Notes: generated by a model not told the origin, from the letters alone. Positions 18,997 to 28,834 are shown, counted from the first letter of the stretch. The stretch is 34,354 nucleotides of DNA from Hyphomicrobiales bacterium (GCA_027051195.1 JALUAB010000133.1:11097-45450), one strand, 5' to 3'. Program-made: numbers and translations.

Positions 18997-19491
18997 ATGC
19001 GAAAAGGTGGGCGCGGCATGAGCATCGGCCAGCTGGCGGAAGCTGCCGGCGTGGCGGCGCAGACGGTGCGCTGGTATGAGCAGCAGGGGCTGCTGCCGGA
19101 TCCGGCGCGCACGGAGGGCGGGCAGCGGCGCTATGGCAGCGAGGCGCTGCAGCGGCTCACCTTCATCCGCCACGCGCGGGAGCTGGGGCTGTCGCTGGAC
19201 GACATACGGGCACTTTTGGAGCTGGCGGACAACCCGGCGGCGCCGTGCGCGGAGGCCGACGACATCATCCGCCGGGAGCTGGCGAAGGTGCAGGAGAAGA
19301 TCACGCAGCTGCAGGCGCTGGAGCGGGAGTTCACGCGCATGCTGGAGGAATGCCCGGCCGGCGAGGTGCGGCACTGCCGCATCATCGAGATCCTCTCCGA
19401 TCACGCCCAGTGCCTGCATGCGGAGCATCCCGGGCCGGACGACGCCCCCGCCACGCGGCGCCGGAAGGGTCAGACCACCGCCGGAGGATAG
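18997..19491 (+). CDS. MerR family metal-type transcriptional regulator
   Basis: SIGQLAEAAGVAAQTVRWYEQQGLLPDPARTEGGQRRYGSEALQRLTFIRHARELGLSLDDIRALLEL; several Cys in the C-terminal half (APCAEAD, EECPAG, RHCR, AQCLHAEH). Start may be 19018. Confidence 0.92.
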   Translation: MRKGGRGMSIGQLAEAAGVAAQTVRWYEQQGLLPDPARTEGGQRRYGSEALQRLTFIRHARELGLSLDDIRALLELADNPAAPCAEADDIIRRELAKVQEKITQLQALEREFTRMLEECPAGEVRHCRIIEILSDHAQCLHAEHPGPDDAPATRRRKGQTTAGG

Positions 19492-19991
19492 TTCTCTTCC
19501 ATTTGCATGCGCAGCAGGTCCAGCGCCGCGTGCAGGGCCTGAAAGCGCACCTCTGCCCGGCCAATGTCACCGAACAGTTTCATCAGCGCTATGGTCTCGC
19601 CGTCGCGCGCGGCGCAGGCGAAATGCACCAGCCCCACTGGTTTTTCGTCGCTGCCGCCGCCGGGGCCGGCGATTCCGGTGATGGCAACGGTGATGTCCGC
19701 GCGCGAATGCTTCAGCACGCCTTCCGCCATTTCCCGCGCCGTCTGCTCGGACACCGCGCCATGCACCGCCAGCGTGTCGGCGGAAACGCCCAGCAACTCC
19801 ATCTTGGCCTCGTTGGAATAGGTGACGAAGCCGCGCTCGAACACCGTGGACGAACCCGGCACCTCGGTGAAGGCGGTGGCCACCAGCCCGCCGGTGCAGC
19901 TCTCTGCGGTGGCGATCATCAGCCCGCGCTCGCGTGCGGCGTCCAGCACATCCTTCACCACCATGATGGTTTCGCGGTCGAATTCATACAT
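19470..19991 (-). CDS. CinA C-terminal domain family protein (nicotinamide-nucleotide amidase type)
   Basis: MIATAESCTGGLVATAFTEVPGSSTVFERGFVTYSNEAKMELLGV...AITGIAGPGGGSDEKPVGLVHFA. Confidence 0.93.
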   Translation of the reverse strand: MYEFDRETIMVVKDVLDAARERGLMIATAESCTGGLVATAFTEVPGSSTVFERGFVTYSNEAKMELLGVSADTLAVHGAVSEQTAREMAEGVLKHSRADITVAITGIAGPGGGSDEKPVGLVHFACAARDGETIALMKLFGDIGRAEVRFQALHAALDLLRMQMEENYPPAVV

Positions 19992-20051
19992 TGCCCGGCC
20001 TCCTGCCTGCTGCTTTCCCCTTTCCAGTTGTGGGGGCGCGCGGGCCGCGGG

Positions 20052-20564
20052 TCAAGGGAACACCACGGTGGTGGTGGCCAGCGCCGCGATGCCCTCACGG
20101 CGGCCGGTGAAGCCCAGCCTCTCCGTGGTGGTGGCCTTCACCGATACGCGCGCGGTCTCGATACCCAGGATGGCGGCGATATTCTCACGCATGGCCGGTA
20201 CGTGCGGCTTCAGCTTCGGCGCCTCGCAGACGATGGTGATGTCGCAGTGCGTGATGACGCCGCCGCGCGCGCGCACGAGGTCGCGGGCCTTCTCCAGAAA
20301 GATGCGCGAGGGCGCACCCTTCCATCGCGGGTCGGAAGGGGGGAAATGCGTGCCGATGTCGCCTTCCGCCAGCGCCCCGAGAATGGCGTCGGTGAGCGCA
20401 TGCATGGCCACGTCGGCATCCGAATGCCCGGCCAGCGCCGCATCGTGGGGGATCCTCACCCCGCACAGGGTAACGTGATCGCCGGGCGCGAAGGCGTGCA
20501 CGTCGAAGCCGTTGCCGGTGCGCATGTCCGGCACGGCCGGCGGAGTGTCGGCGGTGTTGGTCAT
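20052..20564 (-). CDS. ispF: 2-C-methyl-D-erythritol 2,4-cyclodiphosphate synthase
   Basis: [70 protein letters not shown]. Confidence 0.97.
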   Translation of the reverse strand: MTNTADTPPAVPDMRTGNGFDVHAFAPGDHVTLCGVRIPHDAALAGHSDADVAMHALTDAILGALAEGDIGTHFPPSDPRWKGAPSRIFLEKARDLVRARGGVITHCDITIVCEAPKLKPHVPAMRENIAAILGIETARVSVKATTTERLGFTGRREGIAALATTTVVFP

Positions 20565-21262
20565 GTGGCCAGTCCCAGTTTGCGGGCCATGTCCTCGGCC
20601 CAGTCGAAATCTTCCGCGTGCGTGACCTTGCGCAGCTGCGCCGCGCCGTCGATGACCGCCACCGCCAGCCCTGCGTGTTCGGCCACCGCCGCGTCGTCGC
20701 TGAACTCTGTGCCTGTGTCCGCGGCGGCGCGGTGGGCGGCGAGAATATCGGAGAAGCGGAAGGCTTGCGGCGTCTGCGCGGCCCGCAAGGCGTCGCGCGG
20801 CGGCGTTTCCACGATGATGCCGCGCGCGTCCACGCGCTTGATGGTGTCCACCACCGGCAGCGCGGGGATCACGCCCGGATGTTCCTCCAGAGCATCGATG
20901 AGCGCGTCGATGAGCGCGGCGGGAAGGAAGGGCCGCGCCGCGTCGTGGATCAGCACCACGTCCGGCGCGCCTCCGGGCCGTGCGGCCAGCGCCTGAAGCC
21001 CGGCGTGTACGGACTGCTGGCGCGTGGCGCCGCCTCTCACCGGTGCGGGCAGGGCGAGGCCGGCGGTGGCGGCGGCGAACAGCTCCTCATGCCCGGCGCC
21101 GATGACCGCCTGCACCACGTCCACACGCGGGTGCGCGAGAAATGCCTCCAGGCTGTGGCGCAGCAGTGGCCTGCCGGCCACGGGCACGTATTGCTTCGGC
21201 CTGTCCCGGCCTGCGCGGCTGCCGCTACCGGCGGCCACCACCAGCGCGGCGATGCTTGGCAT
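20561..21262 (-). CDS. ispD: 2-C-methyl-D-erythritol 4-phosphate cytidylyltransferase
   Basis: [36 protein letters not shown]...[10 protein letters not shown]...[14 protein letters not shown]; 4-nt overlap with ispF. Confidence 0.96.
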   Translation of the reverse strand: MPSIAALVVAAGSGSRAGRDRPKQYVPVAGRPLLRHSLEAFLAHPRVDVVQAVIGAGHEELFAAATAGLALPAPVRGGATRQQSVHAGLQALAARPGGAPDVVLIHDAARPFLPAALIDALIDALEEHPGVIPALPVVDTIKRVDARGIIVETPPRDALRAAQTPQAFRFSDILAAHRAAADTGTEFSDDAAVAEHAGLAVAVIDGAAQLRKVTHAEDFDWAEDMARKLGLAT

Positions 21263-21400
21263 GGCATTGCTCCAGGTTGTCGGCTCGCGGGCCATTGTCC
21301 GGCGGAGCGGGCGGGAGTCAAGCATGTTGCGGGTGCCGATATTCTATGCAAGAACATTTTCTGCCTTGTTTTTGAGCGTAAGTTGCGGGATCATTTTCCC

Positions 21401-22417
21401 ATGCTGCACATCGGCCCACATGCCCTGCGCAATCCCGTGCTGCTGGCGCCCATGGCGGGCGTCACGGACGTGCCTTTCCGCGCCGCTGCGGCGCGGCTGG
21501 GTGCAGGGCTGACCATCGCCGAGATGGCGGCGGGCAAGGAGCTGCTGGAGGGGCGTCAGCGTGAACGGCTGGCGGGTGAGAAGGTGGGGGGCAGGCCGTT
21601 CGTGGTTCAGCTGGCAGGGCATGACGCGGTGCTGATGGCGCGGGCCACGGAAGTGGCGCTGGCGCATGGCGCGCAGGTCATCGACATCAACATGGGCTGT
21701 CCGGCGAAGATGGTCACGGGCAAGCTCTCCGGCGCGGCGCTCATGCGCGACCCGGCGCTGGCGCGGACCATCGTGGAGGCGGTGATGGCGGCTGCCGGCG
21801 GCGCGCCGGTAACGGTGAAGATGCGGCTGGGCTGGGACGATGCGCGGCGCAACGCCGCGGAAATCGCGCTGATGGCGGCGGACGCGGGCGTGGCCATGGT
21901 GACGGTGCACGGGCGCACGCGCCGGCAGTTCTACACCGGCCGCGCCGACTGGCGGGCTGTCGGCGGCGTCGTGCGGGCGTTGCGTCATGCAGGCCATGCC
22001 ATTCCCGTCATCGTCAACGGAGACATCGTGGATGCGCCCACCGCGCGCGCGGCGCTGGCGCAATCCGGTGCCGATGGTGTGATGATCGGCCGCGCTGCCA
22101 CCGGACGGCCGTGGCTGCCTGGTGAAATCGCCGAATCGCTGGCACCGGGCCATGGCATCGCGCCGCTTCCGTTCGACCGGCAGGCGGCGGAACTGATGCG
22201 CTTGCACGCGGACATGGTGGCCTTTCACGGTGAGGCGGTGGGAGTGCGCCGCGCGCGCAAGCATCTCAAGGCGGCGCTCACGCACTGGCGGGCGGCCGGT
22301 GCGGTGCCGGTGGACGATGCGGCGCGGTTGCGGGAAGTGTTCCTGCGGTCGGAATCGGCGGCCGAGGTGCAAGACGCGCTTTCGGCGCTGGCGCAAGGGA
22401 GCAGGGCGGCGGCATGA
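21401..22417 (+). CDS. dusB: tRNA-dihydrouridine synthase (NifR3/DusB type)
   Basis: NPVLLAPMAGVTDVPFR, VIDINMGCPAKMVTGKLSGAALMRDP, VTVHGRTRRQFYTGRADW, GVMIGRAATGRPWL; directly upstream of ntrB. Confidence 0.96.
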   Translation: MLHIGPHALRNPVLLAPMAGVTDVPFRAAAARLGAGLTIAEMAAGKELLEGRQRERLAGEKVGGRPFVVQLAGHDAVLMARATEVALAHGAQVIDINMGCPAKMVTGKLSGAALMRDPALARTIVEAVMAAAGGAPVTVKMRLGWDDARRNAAEIALMAADAGVAMVTVHGRTRRQFYTGRADWRAVGGVVRALRHAGHAIPVIVNGDIVDAPTARAALAQSGADGVMIGRAATGRPWLPGEIAESLAPGHGIAPLPFDRQAAELMRLHADMVAFHGEAVGVRRARKHLKAALTHWRAAGAVPVDDAARLREVFLRSESAAEVQDALSALAQGSRAAA

Positions 22418-23547
22418 GCGAACGGCATGACAGGCGGCGAGATCCGCGCGCCGCCAGCGTTTCCCTGCCGGAGGAGGGCGCGCTGTGCCGTGCCATTCTG
22501 GCGGCCATGCCGGGGCCGTTGGTGGTCGTGGCCGCGGACGACGCCATCCTGTTCGCCAACACGGCCGCGGAGAGTTTCTTCCAGACTTCCGCGAAGTCGC
22601 TCAAACGCATGGGCCTTTCCGCCATCGTGGCGGCTGATTCACCGCTGCACCGGGTGCTGGAGGTGGCGCGCGAGGCCGGTGCCAGCGTCAATGAATACGA
22701 GCTGGAAGTGGGCACGCCGCGTACCGGTGGGGTGCGCACCGTTGACGTGCAGGCGGCTGCTCTGCCGGATGTGCCCGGCGCGGTGATCGTGCAGTTCGAA
22801 CCGCGCTCGCTGGCGGAGAAGATCGACCGGCAGCTGTCGCACGCGGCCGCCGCGCGCACCATATCCGGCCTGGCGGCCATGCTGGCGCACGAGATCAAGA
22901 ACCCGCTCTCCGGCATTCGTGGCGCGGCGCAGCTCATCGAGCCGCAGCTGGACGAGGCCGACCGTGAACTGGCGGCGCTCATCATGGACGAGGCCGACCG
23001 CATACGGGCGCTGGTGGAGGAGATGGAAGCGCTGGGCGAGGAACGGCCGCGGCCCTACGAACCGCTGAACATCCATACGGTGCTGGATCACGTGAAGAAG
23101 CTGGCCGAGGCGGGTTTTGCCGCCGGTATCGCCATCCGCGAGCTTTACGACCCCTCCCTGCCGCCGGTGCTGGGTGACCGCGACCGGCTGGTGCAGGCAT
23201 TCATCAATCTTATGAAGAATGCCGCTGAAGCGATTCAGGAATCGGGAAAGGAAGGCGTCATAGAGCTGACCTCCGCCTACCGCCCCGGCGTGCGCGTGGC
23301 GCAGCCAGGGGGCGAATTGCTGGCGCTGCCGCTGGAGGTGAGCGTTCGCAACACCGGCCGCCCGGTGCCGGAGGACATGCTGCCCCACATCTTCGAGCCG
23401 TTCGTTTCCGGCAAGCCGTCGGGCCGCGGGCTGGGGCTGGCGCTGGTAGCCAAGGTGGTGCGCGACCACGGCGGCGTGGTGGAGTGCGCGCGCGAGGGCG
23501 AATGGACGGTGTTCCGCATCCGCCTGCCCATCTTCGAGGGCGAATAG
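22414..23547 (+). CDS. ntrB: Nitrogen regulation sensor histidine kinase NtrB
   Basis: PAS-like N terminus; MLAHEIKNPLSGIRGAAQLIEPQL H-box; VQAFINLMKNAAEAI N-box; GRGLGLALVAKVVRDHGG; ATGA overlap with dusB. Confidence 0.96.
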   Translation: MSERHDRRRDPRAASVSLPEEGALCRAILAAMPGPLVVVAADDAILFANTAAESFFQTSAKSLKRMGLSAIVAADSPLHRVLEVAREAGASVNEYELEVGTPRTGGVRTVDVQAAALPDVPGAVIVQFEPRSLAEKIDRQLSHAAAARTISGLAAMLAHEIKNPLSGIRGAAQLIEPQLDEADRELAALIMDEADRIRALVEEMEALGEERPRPYEPLNIHTVLDHVKKLAEAGFAAGIAIRELYDPSLPPVLGDRDRLVQAFINLMKNAAEAIQESGKEGVIELTSAYRPGVRVAQPGGELLALPLEVSVRNTGRPVPEDMLPHIFEPFVSGKPSGRGLGLALVAKVVRDHGGVVECAREGEWTVFRIRLPIFEGE

Positions 23548-23606
23548 GAAAAGGGATGGGTTGGCATGGTCAGATCGCGAAATCTGCCTGCTGCTTTGCG
23601 CTCTCT

Positions 23607-23755
23607 CGTCATTGCCGGCCTTGTGCCGGCAATCCAGGGCCGAGAGCGCCTTGCTTTCCTGTTCGCTCATGGCGCCCCGTCTGCCTCCGGGCATGCTGCC
23701 CTGGTTCACCGGATCCCCGGAACAAGTCCGAGGACAGGCAAACCCGGTGATGACG
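23607..23755. repeat. Palindrome-rich intergenic repeat element in the ntrB-ntrC spacer
   Basis: Ends CGTCATTGCCGG (23607-23618) and CCGGTGATGACG (23744-23755) are inverted (10/12); internal hairpins ATTGCCGGC-CTTGT-GCCGGCAAT (23611-23633) and TCCCCGGA-ACAAG-TCCGAGGA (23714-23734, one mismatch). Confidence 0.75.
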
Positions 23756-23781
23756 CAATGGTTTTTGGTTGCGGCGATAGC

Positions 23782-23821
23782 ATCCCGCCCGGCAATGGAG
23801 ATTTCAGTTTGCCGGCGGGAT
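23782..23821 (+). repeat. Hairpin directly upstream of ntrC
   Basis: ATCCCGCCCGGCAA (23782-23795) pairs with TTGCCGGCGGGAT (23809-23821): 13 bp with a 1-nt bulge, 13-nt loop, ending 20 nt before the ntrC ATG. Confidence 0.65.
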
Positions 23822-23841
23822 CAACATGCGGATGAACGATC

Positions 23842-25299
23842 ATGGCGGGTGAGACGATACTGGTGATCGATGACGACGCGGCGGTGCGCACGGTGCTCAC
23901 ACGCGCGCTGATGCAGGCGGGTTATGACGTGCGCACGGGAGCGAACGCCGCCGCCATGTGGGAGATGGCCGCCGCCGGCGAGGGCGACGTGTTGATTACC
24001 GACGTGGTGCTGCCGGACGCCGAGGCCTTCGAGGTGCTGCCGCGCATCCGCAAGCGCCGGCCGGAGCTGCCGGTGATAATCATGAGCGCGCGCAACACCG
24101 TGATGACGGCCATCCGCGCCGCCGAGCGCGGGGCTTTCGAATACGTGCCGAAGCCCTTCGATCTCTCGGAGATGCTGGATGTGGTGCGCCGTGCCATGGA
24201 GCAGCGCCAGCGCGGGCTGACGGAGCACAATGGCCGGGTCGGCGAACGGGAGGAACGGCTGCCGCTCATTGGCCGCTCCCGCGCCATGCAGGAGATCTAT
24301 CGCGTCATCGCGCGCCTGACGCAGACCGACCTCACCGTCATGATCCTCGGCGAATCGGGCACCGGCAAGGAGCTGGTGGCGCGTGTGCTGCACGAATACG
24401 GCAAGCGTCGGCATGGGCCGTTCATCGCCGTGAACATGGCGGCCATCCCGCGCGAGCTCATCGAATCGGAGCTGTTCGGCCACGAGAAGGGGGCGTTCAC
24501 CGGCGCCGTGGCGCGGCACGCCGGCTGCTTCGAGCGCGCCCGCGGCGGCACGCTGTTCCTGGACGAGATCGGCGACATGCCGATGGAGGCGCAGACGCGC
24601 CTGTTGCGCGTGCTGCAGGAGGGCGAGTTCACCACCGTGGGCGGGGTGCGGCCCATCAGGGCGGATGTGCGCATCATCGCCGCCACGCACCGGGATCTCA
24701 AGCAGCTCATCGCCACGGGACAGTTCCGCGAAGACCTGTTCTACCGGCTCAACGTGGCCACGGTGCGCTTGCCGCCACTGCGCGAGCGGCTGGAGGACAT
24801 TCCCGATCTCGTCGCGCACTTCATCGAGGAGGCGGTGTCCGAGGGCCTGCCGCGCAAGCATTTCACTCCGGCCGCCCTGGACCGCCTGCGGCAGCACCGC
24901 TGGCCGGGCAACGTGCGTGAGCTGGAAAACATCGTGCGGCGCATTCTCGCCATCCACGCGGAAGAGGAGATCGGGCCGGAGATCGTGGAGGCGGAGCTGG
25001 AGGAATTCGCCCCGGCGCAGGCGGAGGCCATCACCGGCGAGGAGGGCGATCTTTCCCAGCTGTCCGCCTACGCCGAACGCTGGCTGCAGGCGCATTTCGC
25101 CCGACACGGCGAGGATCTCCCGCCGCCGGGGCTTTATCAGCGGGTGATGCGCGAGGTGGAGCGCCCGCTGATCGCCGCGGCGCTGGCCGCCACCGGCGGC
25201 AACCAGGTGAAGGCGGCGCAGCTCCTGGGCATCAACCGCAATACCCTGCGCGCGCACATGAAGGCGCTGAACATCGACATGGTGAAGCTGCCGCGGTAG
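23842..25299 (+). CDS. ntrC: Nitrogen regulation response regulator NtrC (sigma54-dependent)
   Basis: Receiver domain [17 protein letters not shown]+ [34 protein letters not shown]-terminal Fis-type [28 protein letters not shown]. Confidence 0.97.
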   Translation: MAGETILVIDDDAAVRTVLTRALMQAGYDVRTGANAAAMWEMAAAGEGDVLITDVVLPDAEAFEVLPRIRKRRPELPVIIMSARNTVMTAIRAAERGAFEYVPKPFDLSEMLDVVRRAMEQRQRGLTEHNGRVGEREERLPLIGRSRAMQEIYRVIARLTQTDLTVMILGESGTGKELVARVLHEYGKRRHGPFIAVNMAAIPRELIESELFGHEKGAFTGAVARHAGCFERARGGTLFLDEIGDMPMEAQTRLLRVLQEGEFTTVGGVRPIRADVRIIAATHRDLKQLIATGQFREDLFYRLNVATVRLPPLRERLEDIPDLVAHFIEEAVSEGLPRKHFTPAALDRLRQHRWPGNVRELENIVRRILAIHAEEEIGPEIVEAELEEFAPAQAEAITGEEGDLSQLSAYAERWLQAHFARHGEDLPPPGLYQRVMREVERPLIAAALAATGGNQVKAAQLLGINRNTLRAHMKALNIDMVKLPR

Positions 25300-25305
25300 G
25301 GGCTC

Positions 25306-26379
25306 TTACAGCCGCCCTTCGTGCTGCATGCGGCCCAGTTCCCAGCGGGTGGCCGGATCGTGCTCCACCAGCGAGGAGAGGTAGGCGCGGATGGTGGCGA
25401 TGTCCGCCTCCATCTGCCGCTCCAGCTCGGCGGCGCTGTCGAATTTCCTGTCCTCGCGGATGAAACCGACGAAATCCACGCACAGGCGCGCGCCATAAAG
25501 ATCGCCGGAGAAGTCCAGCAGGTGCACCTCCAGCAGACGCCGGCCATCCGTTTCGAAGGTGGGACGGCGGCCCACGTAACCGGCGCCGAACCAGCCGGAG
25601 GAATGTGGCAGGGCGGGCAGGCCGCCCGGCAGGGGCATGCCGTGCCCCTCCGGATGATCACCGGCCGGGCGCACGCGCATGGCGTAGATGCCTTCCTTCG
25701 GTTCGGCTCCGGCGGGCAGCCGCATGTTGATGGTGGGAAAGCCCATTTCGCGGCCGCGCGCCTCGCCGGGCACCACCTCACCTTCCACCATCCACCAGTA
25801 GCCCAGCTCCTTCATCGCCGCCTCCACATGGCCGCGACGCAGGTGCGCGCGAATGGCAGAGGAGGCAAAAGGCGCGATGCCATCCTCGTTGGTGACCTGT
25901 TCGACGATGGTGACGCCGAAACCCAATTTCTCGCCCAGCGTGCGCATCAACGCCGGATTGCCCTTGCGGCCATGGCCGAAATGGAAGTCGTAACCGGTGA
26001 TGACGTGCGTCGCGCCCAGCGCTTCCACCACAAATCGGCGCACGAACTCCTCCGCCTCCAGCATGGCCATCTCGCGCGAGAACGGCAGCACCGCCAGCAC
26101 GTTGCCCCCCAGCGCCCGCAACAGCCGGTGCTTCATCGGCAGCGGGGTCAGGCGAAACACCGGCTCGTCCGGCCGGAACACGTCGCGCGGGTGCGGCTCC
26201 AGCGTCAGCATGCCCCACGGCGCGCCAGCCTCGCGGGCGATGGCGCGGGCCTGCTCCAGCAGCGCCTGATGGCCGCGGTGCAGGCCGTCGAAGTTGCCGA
26301 TGGCGACGACGGCGCCGCGCGCTTCCTGCGGCGCGGGCCTGTCCAGCGATGCCAGAAGCGGCCAGGGTCTGTCCTGCAT
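25306..26379 (-). CDS. ribF: Bifunctional riboflavin kinase/FAD synthetase
   Basis: VAIGNFDGLHRGHQALLEQA, HVITGYDFHFGHGRKGN, GREMGFPTINMRLP; start assigned at MQDRPWPLL. Confidence 0.95.
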   Translation of the reverse strand: MQDRPWPLLASLDRPAPQEARGAVVAIGNFDGLHRGHQALLEQARAIAREAGAPWGMLTLEPHPRDVFRPDEPVFRLTPLPMKHRLLRALGGNVLAVLPFSREMAMLEAEEFVRRFVVEALGATHVITGYDFHFGHGRKGNPALMRTLGEKLGFGVTIVEQVTNEDGIAPFASSAIRAHLRRGHVEAAMKELGYWWMVEGEVVPGEARGREMGFPTINMRLPAGAEPKEGIYAMRVRPAGDHPEGHGMPLPGGLPALPHSSGWFGAGYVGRRPTFETDGRRLLEVHLLDFSGDLYGARLCVDFVGFIREDRKFDSAAELERQMEADIATIRAYLSSLVEHDPATRWELGRMQHEGRL

Positions 26380-26488
26380 GGCGTTTTCCGTTCGCGACTG
26401 TGTGACGGGTTCGCCCGCACAGGTGCGCATTCGGGGGCTTGAGTCAAGGAGGGAGCGCGATCGTGGTTTCCGGCCGCAGGCGTCGTCT

Positions 26489-27385
26489 TCAGGCGTCGTT
26501 GCGCCCGCCCTCGTCCTCCCAGGCCCGTTTCGCTTCCGCCAACGCCTCCCGCTCCTGCGCCGCCAGCAGCGCGGCGATGGCCTCGTTGGCCACGGCCGGC
26601 CCCTGTTCCCAGAAGGCCTCCGGGATCTGCAACCGGCGGCGTTCGGCCTCCGAGGTGGGCGGCTCTGCGAGGATGCCGGGGTCGAGCAGGCGCTCGTACC
26701 AGTCCGTCCACACGCGCCAGTGTTCGCCCTCACGCGCGTTGAGGATCTCGCGCATGGCCTCCCAGCCCTGTTCGGCCCAGCCGGGGCGCTCGATCATCCA
26801 CAACGGCTGCGCCAGCAGCCATTGCGCCTGCGCGCGCGGTTCCTCCCCGCTGCCCTTCGCCGCGGCGAGGTCGGCGGCGATGGCGTCCCAGCCATCAAAC
26901 ATCTGCGCCATCTGCGCCAGCGCCCGGGCGGCGGCCTGCGGGTCGGAACCGGCAGAAGCCGCATAGGCTGCGCGCACGGCTGCCGCGGCGGCGTTGCGCG
27001 CATGCATGAAGGCCTGCTGCGTGCGTTGATTCGCCACCACCGAGGTGGCGCGGGAGATGGCCGAGGTGGTGTGACGAATGGCGGCATCCACGTCCGCCGC
27101 CAGCAGGCCGGCTTCGGTTTCCGCCGGCAGCAGGGCGGCGTTTTCACCGCCGGACTCGTGCGCCGCCTGCGCCAGCGCCATGGCGTAGCTGGCGGCCAGT
27201 GGACGAATGGTGGGCAGCACCACCGGCAGCGCCTCTTCCTCGTCCCAGTCCAGCCACAGGCTGACGAGCGGCAGCGTGCGCAGCGCCTGGCGCACGGCCA
27301 GCGCCAGCGCCAGCGCCGGGCTGGTCTGTGCCGTCACGGCGTGCTTCAGCCCGGCGGGGTCGCGCGGGATGTTGTCGTTGGTCAT
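26489..27385 (-). CDS. Uncharacterised protein (~298 aa)
   Basis: ORF with consistent coding character starting MTNDNIPRDPAGL; Trp/Tyr-rich segment HWRVWTDWYERLLDPG and IPEAFWEQGPAVANEAIAALLA; no domain recognised. Confidence 0.8.
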   Translation of the reverse strand: MTNDNIPRDPAGLKHAVTAQTSPALALALAVRQALRTLPLVSLWLDWDEEEALPVVLPTIRPLAASYAMALAQAAHESGGENAALLPAETEAGLLAADVDAAIRHTTSAISRATSVVANQRTQQAFMHARNAAAAAVRAAYAASAGSDPQAAARALAQMAQMFDGWDAIAADLAAAKGSGEEPRAQAQWLLAQPLWMIERPGWAEQGWEAMREILNAREGEHWRVWTDWYERLLDPGILAEPPTSEAERRRLQIPEAFWEQGPAVANEAIAALLAAQEREALAEAKRAWEDEGGRNDA

Positions 27386-27505
27386 GCCATGTCTCCCGGA
27401 AGATCCATTGTACACAGGGTAGGGTGCGCCGTGCACCGGGTCAAGGAAGGCGCTGGCGCAGGGTGATGGGTGGTTCTTTGCGCATTCTGGTGTAAAAGGC
27501 GATTC

Positions 27506-28204
27506 ATGAAGACGGAACTGTTTCTTTCTCCGGAAGTATTGTTGCGCGCCTATGCCGCCGGCATCTTTCCCATGTCAGAGGGCGCGGACGATGCGGATGT
27601 CTTCTGGGTGGATCCGCACATGCGCGGCATCATCCCGCTGGATCGCTTCCACGTGCCGCGCCGCCTGCGCCGCACCATCCGCAAGGGGCCGTTCGAGATA
27701 AGGGTGAACACGGACTTCGCCGGCGTCATTGCCGGGTGCGCCGCGCCGGGGCCGGGGCGCAGAAGCACCTGGATCAGCGACCCCATCCGCACCGCCTACA
27801 TTCGCCTGCACGAGCGCGGCTTCGCCCATTCGGTGGAATGCTGGCGGGAAGGGAAGCTGGTGGGCGGGCTCTACGGCGTTTCGCTGGGCGCCGCCTTCTT
27901 CGGCGAGAGCATGTTCTCGCGTGAACGCGACGCCTCCAAGGTGGCGTTGACGCACCTGGTGGCACGGCTGAATGCCGGCGGCTACCGGCTGCTGGACACG
28001 CAGTTCGTCACCGAACACCTGATGCGCTTCGGCGCGGTGGAGATCCCGCGCTACGAGTATCATCTGCTGCTGGACGCGGCGGTGAACGGAAGCGCCGACT
28101 TCTTCGCCTTTTCCGCTGACGACGATCCGGAGGAGGTGCTGCGGCTGGCTATGTCCACACCAGCACGAGCGAGCCCACCAGCAGGGCCGCCATCATCCGG
28201 TTGA
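27506..28204 (+). CDS. aat: Leucyl/phenylalanyl-tRNA--protein transferase
   Basis: [105 protein letters not shown]. Confidence 0.96.
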   Translation: MKTELFLSPEVLLRAYAAGIFPMSEGADDADVFWVDPHMRGIIPLDRFHVPRRLRRTIRKGPFEIRVNTDFAGVIAGCAAPGPGRRSTWISDPIRTAYIRLHERGFAHSVECWREGKLVGGLYGVSLGAAFFGESMFSRERDASKVALTHLVARLNAGGYRLLDTQFVTEHLMRFGAVEIPRYEYHLLLDAAVNGSADFFAFSADDDPEEVLRLAMSTPARASPPAGPPSSG

Positions 28205-28757
28205 ACCACACCAGCTGCCGGGCGTTCAGCAGGCGTCCGGCGAAAAGGCCGATGAGCGCCCAGGAAGCGGCGGTGATGGTGCCGATGACGGCGAACAGCG
28301 CTGCCATGAGCAGCATGTCCGCACGAAACCCGGCGTTGTGACCAGCGAACACGCCCATCATGGAAAGCACCATGGCCCAGGCCTTGGGGTTCACCCACTG
28401 GAAGGCCGCCATCTGGAAGAAGCCCGGCGCCGCACCGCGCCGTTCACCTTCCGGCGCCTCGTGATCATCGGCGGGTTTTGCGCTGGCGATCTTCCACGCC
28501 AGCCACAGCATGAAGGCGGTGGCGGGCAGGCGCAGCCAGAAAGCCAGCTGCGGGTATGCCTGAAACAGCCCGCCCAGGCCCAGTCCGGCGGCGGCGATCA
28601 TGAAGGAGAAACCCAGCGAGATGCCGAATATGCCGGGTAGTGCCCGGCGCAGGCCATGATTGGCCGCGGCCGCGGCGATGATGGCGTTGTTCGGCCCCGG
28701 CGTGCCGGCTGTGGCGAAGGCGAAGCCGATGAAGGCGAGCAGCCATTCGGTGTTCAT
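28149..28757 (-). CDS. LysE family amino-acid/metabolite exporter
   Basis: [41 protein letters not shown]...[17 protein letters not shown]; multiple hydrophobic segments. Confidence 0.9.
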   Translation of the reverse strand: MNTEWLLAFIGFAFATAGTPGPNNAIIAAAAANHGLRRALPGIFGISLGFSFMIAAAGLGLGGLFQAYPQLAFWLRLPATAFMLWLAWKIASAKPADDHEAPEGERRGAAPGFFQMAAFQWVNPKAWAMVLSMMGVFAGHNAGFRADMLLMAALFAVIGTITAASWALIGLFAGRLLNARQLVWFNRMMAALLVGSLVLVWT

Positions 28758-28834
28758 GGGCGTGTTTCGGGCAACTGGTGAGTGCGGCGGCCAGAATGAC
28801 CCCGCAAGGCGGCTGGTGCAAGCATGCCCCGGGG

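Noticed and set aside
26380-26488. Possible FMN riboswitch upstream of ribF
   Set aside because: The ~109-nt spacer shows no RFN-like conserved segments.
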